Origin: an uncultured Desulfobacter sp. | Lineage (GTDB): Bacteria; Desulfobacterota; Desulfobacteria; Desulfobacterales; Desulfobacteraceae | NCBI RefSeq assembly: GCF_963665355.1 | Contig: NZ_OY762229.1 | Location: forward strand, 4,402,001 to 4,466,000 | DNA length: 64,000 nt | Direction of reading: 5' to 3' | In this document: positions 9,801 to 17,011 of the stretch, piece by piece | Layout of the letters: each line of letters begins with the position of its first letter | Numbering within the stretch: the stretch's first letter is position 1 | Made by a program: the position numbers and the translations under genes | Notes under the pieces: generated by a model | The model's input: the letters and a program-made list of their open reading frames with translations, nothing else | Told to the model about the DNA's origin: nothing | The model's database searches: none

Positions 9801-10699
9801 GCTTGTGTAGTTATCTGATACCATCGCATGTCACCAGACAAATTATTCACTGATGACCACAGTAATGCAGATTTCCCGGCACCTGATTGCCCTGATATCA
9901 ATACATGCCGTCTCTGTTTGAGAATACGGGTAAGATTTTTTCTGTCAGTTACTCGATCAAACACTAATCCGGCACCCACATGACCCGGTGCTACCTTAAC
10001 ACCGTGGTAAAAGGCGGGTTCCGCAACAGGACTAAAGCTGATAGGTAAAAGCATACCTGACGCTAAAGCACGATCTATCGATGATGGGTCTTCGGCCTCT
10101 AATCGCTCAAAGATTCTATGCTCAATCTCAGAGGTAGAGATCCTCCGTCGATCCTCGAAAGGCAAGTATGCATTTTTTTCAGATGCTGAAGCGACTAATT
10201 CATATAGGTCACTCACTATGCCTTCAGCAATAATTTCTGCAGTATTAAGTCGTGATGTAAGAATAGCGACACACTCGTCACGCGGCGAGAAGCATACCAA
10301 GACTTGTTCTTTTAACCCCTCAAAGAGTCCATCAATACCAATGGCTTTTAAGCCTTGACATGATTGTTCCAATACAACATAAATTTTTCTTCTATTCTTC
10401 CCAAGTAGTGTACTGGCTTTGGTTTCAACTTCTTTAATGATTTTTTGAACTTCCTTCTCACTGAATGTTCCTTCTTTACGGGACTTAACCTGTAGCCAAA
10501 ATTCATGGTTGGGGAATTCTATTACACAATCCTCAAGCCCTTCTGGAACAAGATTTCCGGCTGGTGCTACCCCTGCCCACTGACGTATCAGAATAAGAGT
10601 TGAGAATAAGTATTGGTAGTGAAAACCACGTCCAGCCCAAGCACCGGATCGTGATTTTTTCCATGCTTCAATGGTATCGATTTTATTTTCAATGGGCAT
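6848..10699 (-). CDS. Nuclease-STAND NTPase, candidate antiphage (Avs-like) sensor
   Basis: 1283 residues. Residues ~20-130 resemble the Cap4/DUF4297 double-strand DNA nuclease: GRGFHYQYL, then E53 in VPEGLED and the Q-x-K core LQVKSR (70-74), as in PD-(D/E)xK enzymes. The STAND-type NTPase has Walker A GQSGAGKS (270-277), Walker B IGLAFDEVG (~323-331) and a sensor-like RQED (~358). A winged-helix segment with an LHMLRSKAL signature follows (~445-515). The long helical C-terminus (~520-1283) is where Avs-type proteins carry their ligand-sensing repeats. Known Avs proteins recognise phage proteins and then activate the nuclease; that role here is inference. It is a single gene with no partner in its transcript. 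Confidence 0.75.
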   Translation of the reverse strand: MPIENKIDTIEAWKKSRSGAWAGRGFHYQYLFSTLILIRQWAGVAPAGNLVPEGLEDCVIEFPNHEFWLQVKSRKEGTFSEKEVQKIIKEVETKASTLLGKNRRKIYVVLEQSCQGLKAIGIDGLFEGLKEQVLVCFSPRDECVAILTSRLNTAEIIAEGIVSDLYELVASASEKNAYLPFEDRRRISTSEIEHRIFERLEAEDPSSIDRALASGMLLPISFSPVAEPAFYHGVKVAPGHVGAGLVFDRVTDRKNLTRILKQRRHVLISGQSGAGKSALLWSSVNNLSGDMRWYQITTQADVARVDSILSFLRARRPTKISPIGLAFDEVGSMNADLWNVLVRELRGMPFVYFLGSVRQEDVTLISNHADTEFVQVSLNEKLAKEVWQKLHSDKQTGWEHWREPFEKSDGLMLEFVFILTQGKRLSSVLKEQIQLREQEGRQEELAIIRSSAVLCAHGGEVKVNELISLLKISPDDASFALTRLIDEHLVREDRPGILGGLHMLRSKALIQASHDELIYLSEDSFWQGLLAVTEETLPGVIQSIFTETLNVGEVSLLHKLADILNRDRNIDRWTYILTGLGLATLERNVVSFMEILGEKEVQRAHWALASMFSDPQIEIPDLKEFEQWENIREAVLAFRNFPVQDLRSMCLEKLLNKTLPACQNYCELNKLLSCLSPICGGKCIDLNISTPFIENGAQNIQEIADFLSSAYLISPSLAEKLVEDLGGENVLFDLFKSQTPWVTQPEIDFNGIHGRTIRSNMFFISEQEQTDPHNNICDICETLIAISPKSEAAASDAVNPLGQTIAFGDYQPWSKNMPRENIPTKTRVSWNVAFRQILLAKSAIDSLTEYTKNMADLVKRTEKLLRSFSEKWIRGKRVPRVEAVTQEINYIINSVNALAYADPAKLSHEMTTPPKDKNDKDSLGALLTGVLGNLILRMNKVTDDGNPKATATFAGNLSDHARKQEQSPIWRTNLTPPLSELNALAERLKSISYLLHEFAYDNSQSAIQNIINSTKTSSVGKAVSSTAKRCLMRADQRFRKKLKSLEKILKNKGWNVKCWSRPIEKADSVYWPPREVAITVDIENFETDASYIEDVLSLGEQHFETDWSFRVVPVINGQVVASLALMPSSQHLPLPDSNFTNDWKNHIDYPFLSSQLMEKFDTALGACIQLSTIITCRDLEQLHPEEEKVFFKAIEAFEQCRDFIFQAKESGSEYITWAYDYLSDSWNRIVNEFEKIKSGQTVNEPLCISPHVALSGIKNDQSHLIASMRLLLLQSECFREKEV

Positions 10700-10812
10700 A
10701 GCTTTAATCGAATTTAAAAATTAATCGCGGTGCCGCAGGCGCCGTGAACGTGCGGTTCAGGGGCGCTTGGAGCGCAGCGTAAAGCGTCCCTTGGAACCGA
10801 TGGTTATGCCAA
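10700..10812. repeat. Imperfect palindrome between cassette-like genes
   Basis: The arms CGGTTCAGGGGCGCTT and AAGCGTCCCTTGGAACCG fold onto each other, with GGTTATGCC at the edge next to the methyltransferase gene. GGCATAAC, its reverse complement, lies on the other side of that gene (11611). This resembles the core sites and stem of an integron attC, but no covariance search was possible. Confidence 0.5.
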
Positions 10813-11586
10813 TTATCTTTTGCATGCTGTTACTATTAACATCTCAGTTTTGAACTCAATTTTATCTTCGATGCCATCACTTATGCTTTGTTTCTTCAAA
10901 TTCTGAGATATTTCATTTGCAAAACAGATTGACTTTTCGTGGTCTAAGCCTGTTGCGTAAGGCACCCATGTCATGAGCCAATTTACAAGATCTTCATTTT
11001 TATCGTAATAGCTTGATCTATATTCAGATTTAGAAGATTCAATGGAAAAGCCTGCATCAACTATCATTTGATTAATTTTTTCCTGATCTCCTGCTTGGAA
11101 TTTTTGTCCGTGTTTTTCAATCTTGTCCCGCCAATGTTTTGATGTGAATACATTTGAAATATTATGGTTTTCTCTTCCAGCAGTAACAAAAATAAATTTT
11201 CCATTAGGCTTTAGATGCTTAGAGACATTATGAAACATCTTGCTTTTATCTTTTACCCAGTGCAATGAATGAAAAGATAAAATGTAATCAAATGTCACGT
11301 CTATCTCAAATTCTTCTGCACTCGCCTTGAAAAATGAAAGATTACTACAGGAACATGTCAATTGGTTTGCTTCTGAAATCATACTACTTGACGGATCAAT
11401 GCCTATTATTTTGCCGTTAGAAACCAATGAACATAATTTTTGTGTAATTTTTCCATCGCCACAGCCAATATCAAGAATAACATCATCTTCTTTAATATCT
11501 ATTGTACTGATGATCTTCATGGCGCTTAGTTCTTGTGGTGATGAGTTGCTTTTATATTGTTTCCCATCCCATAAATCTTTCTTCAT
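10813..11586 (-). CDS. SAM-dependent class I methyltransferase
   Basis: 257 residues. Motif I is VILDIGCGDGKITQKL (~35-50), with the acidic end of beta-2 in IGIDPSSSM and a motif IV/post region at DYILSFHSLHWVKDK, which is typical of the Methyltransf_11/25 fold. This subgroup includes trans-aconitate and SAM-methyltransferases that act on small carboxylic acids. The SFHSLHWV stretch fits that subgroup, but the substrate cannot be told. It stands alone on the minus strand between two palindromic elements, as in a mobile gene cassette. The start ATG is at 11586 and a purine-rich GGAATGGAG lies just upstream. Confidence 0.85.
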   Translation of the reverse strand: MKKDLWDGKQYKSNSSPQELSAMKIISTIDIKEDDVILDIGCGDGKITQKLCSLVSNGKIIGIDPSSSMISEANQLTCSCSNLSFFKASAEEFEIDVTFDYILSFHSLHWVKDKSKMFHNVSKHLKPNGKFIFVTAGRENHNISNVFTSKHWRDKIEKHGQKFQAGDQEKINQMIVDAGFSIESSKSEYRSSYYDKNEDLVNWLMTWVPYATGLDHEKSICFANEISQNLKKQSISDGIEDKIEFKTEMLIVTACKR

Positions 11587-11610
11587 TTAATACTCCATTC
11601 CTTTATTCGA

Positions 11611-11812
11611 GGCATAACGCGGCAGAGGTTGAGCGGAATCTGTCTAGTTCTGGTGCGAACGTAGCTCGTGTCCAGAATTAGACGGATTTCCGTTCGAACG
11701 GGTTGATAGCCAGAGCGCAGAGCGCGGCAGGCTCATCAAGCCTTTCGAGCGGTACCGCTCAACCTCTGCCGCGATAGCGCAGAGCCGCGCTTTCTGCGGT
11801 TCTGCGCTATCG
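11611..11812. repeat. Cluster of nested palindromes (attC-like)
   Basis: A perfect 19-bp inverted repeat (11618-11636 and 11755-11773) encloses two further hairpins (about 11635-11691 and 11692-11754). A fourth, nearly perfect hairpin follows directly (11772-11812, arms CGATAGCGCAGA / TCTGCGCTATCG). The left edge carries GGCATAAC. Together they could fold as a cloverleaf. It sits between the methyltransferase gene and the inserted IS91 element. Confidence 0.75.
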
Positions 11813-11988
11813 ATGTAGTGAGGGGCCGGCCAATGTGCTTGCCACGAAGTGCCCACAGGTTCTCCGGTCCCCCCTACTTACTGGTTGAACGAAGCCGCTC
11901 GCGCGGCGGAAAGCCCCAAATCCGTGTATACTCTTAATTGTGGGATCAAAAGGAAAATCCCAACCATCTACAATTAAAGGAGTATACC

Positions 11989-12893
11989 ATGAAAGCATCC
12001 GAAGTAAACCGCTTTAACGAACTCTATGAACGTCATTTAAAAACCCTCAAACTTCAGGGTAAGGCTCAAAAAACCATTGACGCTTATTCCCGTGCCGTTC
12101 GCCGGGTCAGGGATTATTTTGACTGTTGTCCGGATAAACTCAAACCCGAACAGCTTGAAGACTACTTTGCCGATCTGGTGGTGTCCCATTCTTGGAGTAC
12201 GGTCAAAATTGATCGCTTAGGGCTTCAGCATTTCTGGAAATTTGTTCTCCAAAAAGAATGGGAGTGGTTGAACATCGTCAGGCCGCCTAAAGTGAAAAGC
12301 ATACCGGATATTCTTACGCCTGCGGAGGTTGAAAAGCTGATCGGTGCGACACGCAAACTGCGTTACAGAGTTTTTCTTCTGACGACCTACTCCATGGGAT
12401 TGCGCCTGGAGGAAGCCCTGTCCCTGCAGGTTGGGGATATAGATGCCGAAAGAAAGCTGGTCCATATCCGAAGGGGCAAAGGCCATAAAGATCGGATGGT
12501 CCCCCTGCCGGATCTTACGCTGATGGGATTGAGAGAATTATGGAAAAGGCATCGCCATCCGGAGTTGCTTTTCCCCAATGCCGTCGGATCGTTTGAGACC
12601 ATACAAAAAGCCAAATCCCACATGGACCGGGGCGGCACTCAAAATGCCATGAAGGTAGTGGTCGCTGAATGCGGCATTAAAAAAAAATCTCTATACATTC
12701 CCTGCGCCACAGCTTTGCGACCCATCTGCTTGAAAACGGCTTAAGCCTTCGCCATATCCAGGGCATTCTCGGCCACGCCCGCCCGGAGACAACTGCCCGC
12801 TACACCCATTTTACCTGTGTTACGGAGAAAAGCAGTCTGAATGTCATCAACGATTTGATCAACACCATTCATGTGAACTTTCATAAGGTGTGA
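11989..12893 (+). CDS. IS91-associated tyrosine recombinase, needs a -1 frameshift
   Basis: The start is MKASEVNRF at 11989, behind AAAGGAG. The zero frame runs to 12744. The catalytic motifs are split: [11 protein letters not shown] is in the first frame, while [21 protein letters not shown] and the Tyr in ARYTHF are in the -1 frame. The frames meet at a run of nine A (12679-12687); a -1 shift there gives a 301-residue complete recombinase whose TGA stop (12891) overlaps the transposase start. The identical run in copy 2 argues against a sequencing slip. Accessory recombinase genes of this kind are known in one branch of the IS91 family. Confidence 0.75.
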
Positions 12894-12895
12894 TC

Positions 12896-13939
12896 ATGCG
12901 AATAGCCGATATTATTAATGAGTATTATGACGCATTTTTGACCCGTTACGGGGAAGCGGCATTGCCGGGGCAGATTAATGCCCTGAATGCCATGCGATTT
13001 TGTCGTACTCCCCAGGCCGGAACGATACAGACGTTATGCCGGGGTTGCGGGCATACTCAACAGCACCCGCTATCCTGTGGAAACCGCAATTGTCCCCATT
13101 GCCAGAACCATGAAACAAGCCAATGGGTTGAGCGGCAGAAAAATAAACTGCTTCCTGTCAATTATTTCATGGTGACCTTCACCTTGCCATGTCAATTCAG
13201 GACCATGGCATACCGGAATCAACGCGCTGTTTTTGCCCTGATGTTTTCATGCGTGGCCGGGACATTGAAGGATTTTGGACTCAATCCCCGGCACCTTGGT
13301 GCCCACATCGGCATGACCATGGTCCTTCATACGCATAGCAGACAGCTTCAATTTCATCCTCATATTCATGTGGTTGTTCCCGGCGGAGGGGTCGATCCGG
13401 CCAAACGCCAATGGAAAAAGAAAAAGGGCCGGTATCTGTTTAATCAAAAAGCTCTGGCCAGGGTTTTTCGTGCCCGGTTTCTTGATGGATTAAATCAGAA
13501 AAAATTGCCAATCCCGAATGGCGTTTCCCCTGAATGGATTGTCAATTGTATTCGTGTGGGAACCGGCATAACGGCTCTGAAGTATCTGTCCAGGTACTTG
13601 TACCGGGGTGTCATCAGTGAAAAAAACATCATTACCAACCGGGACGGAAATGTCACCTTCAGATATATTGACAGTGAAACCAAATCAATACAGCATCGAA
13701 CCCTCAAAGGCGAAGATTTTGTACGCCTCATCCTGCTGCATGTATTACCCCGGGGATTTCGTCGAACAAGGGACTACGGTTTTCTGCACAGTAATGCTAA
13801 AAAGATGCTTTCCCTGGTGCAGCTGATCCTCTACGTTCGAATACTGATCGTAAAGCCAAGCCCTAAGCCGGCTTTCAAATGTCCTCACTGCGGGGCTGCC
13901 ATGGCTATTGTCGGCGTGTATCCGGCCGGAGCCGGATAA
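12896..13939 (+). CDS. IS91-family HUH rolling-circle transposase
   Basis: About 347 residues. The N-terminal zinc-binding region is CRTPQAGTIQTLCRGCG...CGNRNCPHC (~35-75). The HUH metal motif is HPHIHVVVPGGG (~155-166). The catalytic tyrosine pair is in LKYLSRYLYRG (YxxxY, ~230-240), which defines the Y2 transposases. It nicks and transfers single strands by a rolling-circle mechanism. A second Cys pair near the C-terminus (CPHCGAAM) looks like a further zinc knuckle. The start ATG at 12896 overlaps the upstream recombinase stop region, indicating translational coupling. Confidence 0.9.
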   Translation: MRIADIINEYYDAFLTRYGEAALPGQINALNAMRFCRTPQAGTIQTLCRGCGHTQQHPLSCGNRNCPHCQNHETSQWVERQKNKLLPVNYFMVTFTLPCQFRTMAYRNQRAVFALMFSCVAGTLKDFGLNPRHLGAHIGMTMVLHTHSRQLQFHPHIHVVVPGGGVDPAKRQWKKKKGRYLFNQKALARVFRARFLDGLNQKKLPIPNGVSPEWIVNCIRVGTGITALKYLSRYLYRGVISEKNIITNRDGNVTFRYIDSETKSIQHRTLKGEDFVRLILLHVLPRGFRRTRDYGFLHSNAKKMLSLVQLILYVRILIVKPSPKPAFKCPHCGAAMAIVGVYPAGAG

Positions 13940-14214
13940 AATTTGAAATTTGGCAAGAACCCGGCCTCAACATAAAAAGGAGGGCACAGGTACTATGGCA
14001 TAATTCGTTATTTTTTTTAGCCTCAGCCAAGGCAACGCTACCTTTGCGCCTCTCCACAGGCGCAAGCCGTTCTTATCGGTTTAAAATCATATCCTGAAAA
14101 AAAGATATTTTCATATATTGAACATCCTGGTTTATGGCCGGGCTTGTTCAACAATCGGATAAGATCGTGGTTCGTTCCTCACACGATCTATCCTTATTCG
14201 TTATGTTTGTATCA

Positions 14215-14505
14215 TTATTTCATATATATAGGTTTAATTATCAATATGAGCAAACTAGATAAAGCAAAAATTATTGATAGATTCATAGCTCGCACATAAT
14301 TCTTGTACATTGTTTTAATTACAGCGTTTTCTGTTTGTTCGCAAAGATTAGAAAAATAGATATGAAAAGAAATAGTTAGAGTTGGGTTAAATGGTGTTGG
14401 CGGCATGTAATTAAGGCTACATAGTTTCAGGTAATAATACTTGAATACTCCAATAGAAACGAGTATTGAACCGATAAATATTGCAGCAATTAGAAAGTCA
14501 CTCAT
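14215..14505 (-). CDS. Small membrane protein, hypothetical
   Basis: 96 residues with two strong transmembrane segments: FLIAAIFIGSILVSIGVF (residues ~4-21) and LSIIFALSSLLILIIK (~76-91). The loop between them contains FYFSNL-like polar residues and two Cys. No family recognised. It is a lone minus-strand gene between the IS91 insertion and a palindromic cluster, in keeping with the cassette-like organisation. The stop lies only 10 bp from the IS91 end, so the IS may have displaced its downstream region. Confidence 0.5.
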   Translation of the reverse strand: MSDFLIAAIFIGSILVSIGVFKYYYLKLCSLNYMPPTPFNPTLTISFHIYFSNLCEQTENAVIKTMYKNYVRAMNLSIIFALSSLLILIIKPIYMK

Positions 14506-14595
14506 CTATTCATTTCAATTATATAATATGCTTTGGATTTGTTTATTTCCTTAAACATAATGTTAAGCTCACTAGCTTGCCTATGTGCAGCGGGC

Positions 14596-14763
14596 TGTTA
14601 ACAGGCAAGAGAAAAGTGGGGGTTGGGCATCCTCGACTTAACGCTGTAATTTTTTCTGTGCTCTGTCCGTCTCAACGAAGGTTGAGCGGCCGCGCTGCAA
14701 AAATTACAGCGTTAACATATTATCGGGCGATTGTCCATCCCCGCTCTCGCCGTCCTTGTTAAC
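14596..14763. repeat. Nested palindrome (attC-like)
   Basis: The outer arms begin and end with GTTAAC (near 14596 and 14757) and pair imperfectly over ~30 bases (AAGAGAAAAGTGGGG against CCCCGCTCTCGCC). Inside is a second stem, TTAACGCTGTAATTTTT against AAAAATTACAGCGTTAA, which itself contains a third small stem (CTCAAC / GTTGAG). It lies between the small membrane protein gene and the 266-bp repeat. Confidence 0.7.
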
Positions 14764-15025
14764 GATGCGGATGAGGGGCCGGGTTTAGGCCAAGAAGCCT
14801 GTAGCCTAAGGTCCGGTCCGCTCCATCCGCCTTGGATATGTGGCGCGGGTTACAGGCTCCCCTGTCGCCCCTATCCACTCGGCGGCAAGATCATAAGCCG
14901 CCGGTAAGTGTGAATCCTGTGGCGATCCACCACAGAGCTGCCTGTGGGGCTGCAGTCCCCGTCATTTGTAAAGCGGCCAGGCGGCTCAGCCGCATCGATA
15001 TGTGGACGTTAGCGTCCACATATCG
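14760..15025. repeat. 266-bp multi-hairpin repeat, copy 1
   Basis: Direct repeat of 15900-16165; I count three base differences. It consists of consecutive hairpins: GCGGATG...CATCCGC with an inner TTTAGGC/GCCTAAG stem, GGATA...TATCC, CGGCGG/GCCGCCG, CCTGTGG/CCACAG, GGCGGCT/AGCCGC, and a perfect terminal hairpin CGATATGTGGACG / CGTCCACATATCG. It has no open reading frame of its own. The two copies bracket one gene (the HELSH protease). Confidence 0.9.
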
Positions 15026-15069
15026 GCGGGGCTTTGCGGCGAGGGAACCGAGTCCGCAACAGCCCCTGG

Positions 15070-15877
15070 TTATGCTTTTTTTAAGGATTTTATGTATGAC
15101 TGAAAAATATAAGCGACACTCTTTCCGAAAGATGCTTTAAAATTCTCTTTAAACCGCTTTCCTTTTTGGATACCTACTAAAAAAGTTTTGAAATTTTCAG
15201 GATATGTATTTGCTAAATATATTACAAACATGCCACTTTGGCTATAAAACATTCTTGGTCCAATTGGTGCGGTTGTCTTAAGGGATCTGTTTATTAAGCT
15301 ACCTTCAGCTTCAGGAATAAAATATTTATCTTGAAGAAACATGTCAATTGTCTCTTTTTCGTAGTTTCTTGGCGCGCCTCCACCATCAGAAACATATATT
15401 GCTAATCCTTCTCTGTGAACCATCTTGGAATTGTACGGTTAAAGCTATTACCCCTAAAGTTTGGGAAAGCTGAACGTGTGACAACTCATGGCCAACCATG
15501 CCATATACTTCATCTGGTAGTTCCAGCATTAAACCCGACAAGTATATTTCATTGTCAACCGAAGCTCCTCTTGCTTTATCAGATATACCTGAAAACTTTG
15601 AAAAGCTTTCAGGGGTTGCAAAGCAATATATTTTCACAGGCTCTTTAAATTGGCCAAATTGTCTGCTCTCAACAGCTTTCATTGCTTTATTAAGATCCCG
15701 AAATACTTCATTAGCAACTTTTTCAGCGCCATTCTCATATAAAATTCTGCTATCAGAGGGGAGGACATTGAAATCAGTAGTCCAATGGGCGACACGACTT
15801 TCTATTAAGCTGCACCCACCCATAGAAAGAAAAACGCATGTAACTAATACGATTATTATCAATAGTAACTTTCTCAT
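15070..15877 (-). pseudogene. Frameshifted HELSH zinc-protease lipoprotein
   Basis: The N-terminus MRKLLLIIIVLVTCVFLS and MGGC form a lipoprotein signal (lipidated Cys ~22). The catalytic zinc motif HELSH sits in MVGHELSHVQL. The next expected gluzincin element, a WF-x-EGLA-x-YVS motif, is present but spread over other frames: reading CCAAGATGGTTC gives PRWF, then REGLAIYVS follows after a second shift. At least two indels near 15395-15440 therefore break the gene. The downstream part (to 15070) reads as one open frame. The gene is bracketed by the 266-bp repeats, upstream and downstream. Confidence 0.7.
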
Positions 15878-15899
15878 TATGTCAGTCTCTCCTTCACCA

Positions 15900-16165
15900 T
15901 AACGATGCGGATGAGGGGCCGGGTTTAGGCCAAGAAGCCTGTAGCCTAAGGTCCGGTCCGTTCCATCCGCCTTGGATATGTGGCGCGGGTTACAGGCTCC
16001 CCTGTCGCCCCTATCCACTCGGCGGCAAGATCATAAGCCGCCGGTAAGTGTGAATCCTGTGGCGATCCCCCACAGGGCTGCCTGTGGGGCTGCAGTCCCC
16101 GTCATTTGTAAAGCGGCCAGGCGGCTCAGCCGCATCGATATGTGGACGTTAGCGTCCACATATCG
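15900..16165. repeat. 266-bp multi-hairpin repeat, copy 2
   Basis: Direct repeat of 14760-15025, ending with the same perfect CGATATGTGGACG hairpin. On the minus strand its end (ATCGTTATGG) runs straight into the leader of the protease gene. Confidence 0.9.
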
Positions 16166-16167
16166 CT

Positions 16168-16272
16168 AAAAATAACGGGCCGGGAGGCAAACCACTAAAA
16201 CAGCCAGTAAGCGAAAAAGCTTGAAAACGAAAGCGTTTAATAAATGCTCGCTCCCACCCGGTCCCAGTTCAT
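16168..16272. repeat. Imperfect palindrome next to group II intron
   Basis: The left arm AACGGGCCGGGAGGC pairs with CTCCCACCCGGTCCCAGTT on the right, allowing small bulges. The group II intron begins about 10 bases further on. Insertion of introns beside attC-type stems is known for some group IIC introns. Whether this palindrome is a true attC is inference. Confidence 0.45.
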
Positions 16273-16280
16273 TTTTTTGT

Positions 16281-16939
16281 GTGTGCCGGGCACGGCACGT
16301 GTTCTTAAAAGTGAGTCAAATGTATAGACTTTCAATACATTTGGCAAGTCTTAGACCCAGCCTGATGGAGGCGAAGGGTGTAGTGGTAGTGCAACGGGGT
16401 ATCGGTGACGGTGCTTCGGGAGGAAGCCGCTTTGCTGAGGCAAGGTACCACGAAGGTACGGGATGACGTACAGGAATCGGATATAAGGCGCACATACCGG
16501 GACGAGCCTGCACAACAAGGTGAAGTCCTCTATCCATTAAAGGGTATGTCCGTAAATCCGGCATTCACGTACTGAAAGACACGTGTTTACCCCGGGAGAT
16601 CTCCCATGTGCCGGATTGGCTGAGGGCCGGGTAACCGGTCTTGACCGCATGGGAGAAGTCAGCAGAGGGCATAGTAGTTGGAGGAAACGAGCCGGGCCTC
16701 CCTGTCATGGGAGAAGTACACCCGGAGGCCTCACCCCGATGAAGGCCTGAACGGTACCCGGGCCGAATGGCTTGGGTAAATGGTTGTGGTGAGTAAGTAG
16801 AAGGATTTTATGGAAATAATGCGGCAGTGGTCGAAATTTCCATAGCATGACTTTGCCCAAAGCCCGATAAAATCGGTGGGATAACCTACAACCGATTCTA
16901 TTCATACCAGCCGAACCGCCTTGTTGGTACGAGATCGCC
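16281..16939 (+). mobile_element. 5' part of a group II intron (B'), ORF-less
   Basis: It starts GTGTGCCGGGCACGGC, the GTGYG-type 5' end of bacterial group II introns. Domain I-like stems follow, and then the sequence GAAGTCAGCAGAGGGCATAGTAG that characteristically precedes the intron-encoded protein. No reverse-transcriptase frame follows. The sequence passes to the 5' strand of a domain V (GAACCGCCTTG...GGTACGAGATC, 16912-16936), matching the domain V at 26365. There it is cut by the 3' end of another intron in opposite orientation. Confidence 0.55.
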
Positions 16940-16977
16940 GGGTAGGTCGGAGGCCTTACGACCTCCTTCCCCCCTAA

Positions 16978-17011
16978 GAACCCTGCGTGAGACTTTCACC
17001 TCACAGGGCTC
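16978..17011 (-). ncRNA. Group II intron domain V (intron A)
   Basis: The 34-nt hairpin on the minus strand runs GAGCCCTGTGAGG-TGAAAG-TCTCACGCAGGGTTC. It is the canonical domain V with a GAAA-type tetraloop and a two-base bulge, the catalytic core of group II ribozymes. It overlaps the last five codons of the RT gene. Confidence 0.85.

Larger units (their letters stand above)
11884..14205 (+). mobile_element. IS91-type element with tyrosine recombinase, copy 1 (2322 bp)
   Basis: The limits were set by comparison with the inverted copy at 20770-23091, which has exactly the same length. The left end is GTTGAACGAAGCC and the right end CTTATTCGTTATG. There is no terminal inverted repeat or target duplication, as expected for rolling-circle IS91 elements. 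A hairpin (ATAAGATCGTG / CACGATCTATCC, 14158-14193) lies about a dozen bases inside the right end, where IS91 elements have their origin-type end. It carries a recombinase gene followed by the HUH transposase gene. Confidence 0.85.

Noticed and set aside
11989-12893. Integron integrase candidate for the cassette-like array
   Set aside because: It is a tyrosine recombinase but lies inside mapped IS91 ends in two identical copies, so it belongs to the IS; I saw no intI-specific extra helix.
13247-13826. Several frames inside the IS91 transposase gene
   Set aside because: They recur identically in both IS copies because the DNA is identical; the HUH transposase frame explains the region.
14832-15140. 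Plus-strand frames in the 266-bp repeats (also 15972-16169)
   Set aside because: The translation is an accident of the hairpin series; no start signal, and one copy continues into unrelated sequence.
14760-16165. CRISPR-like interpretation of the repeats
   Set aside because: Only two long direct repeats with a gene between them, no short regular repeats or spacers, no cas genes.
16316-16905. Short frames in the group II intron 5' region
   Set aside because: The sequence is better explained as ribozyme domains; no RT motif is present.
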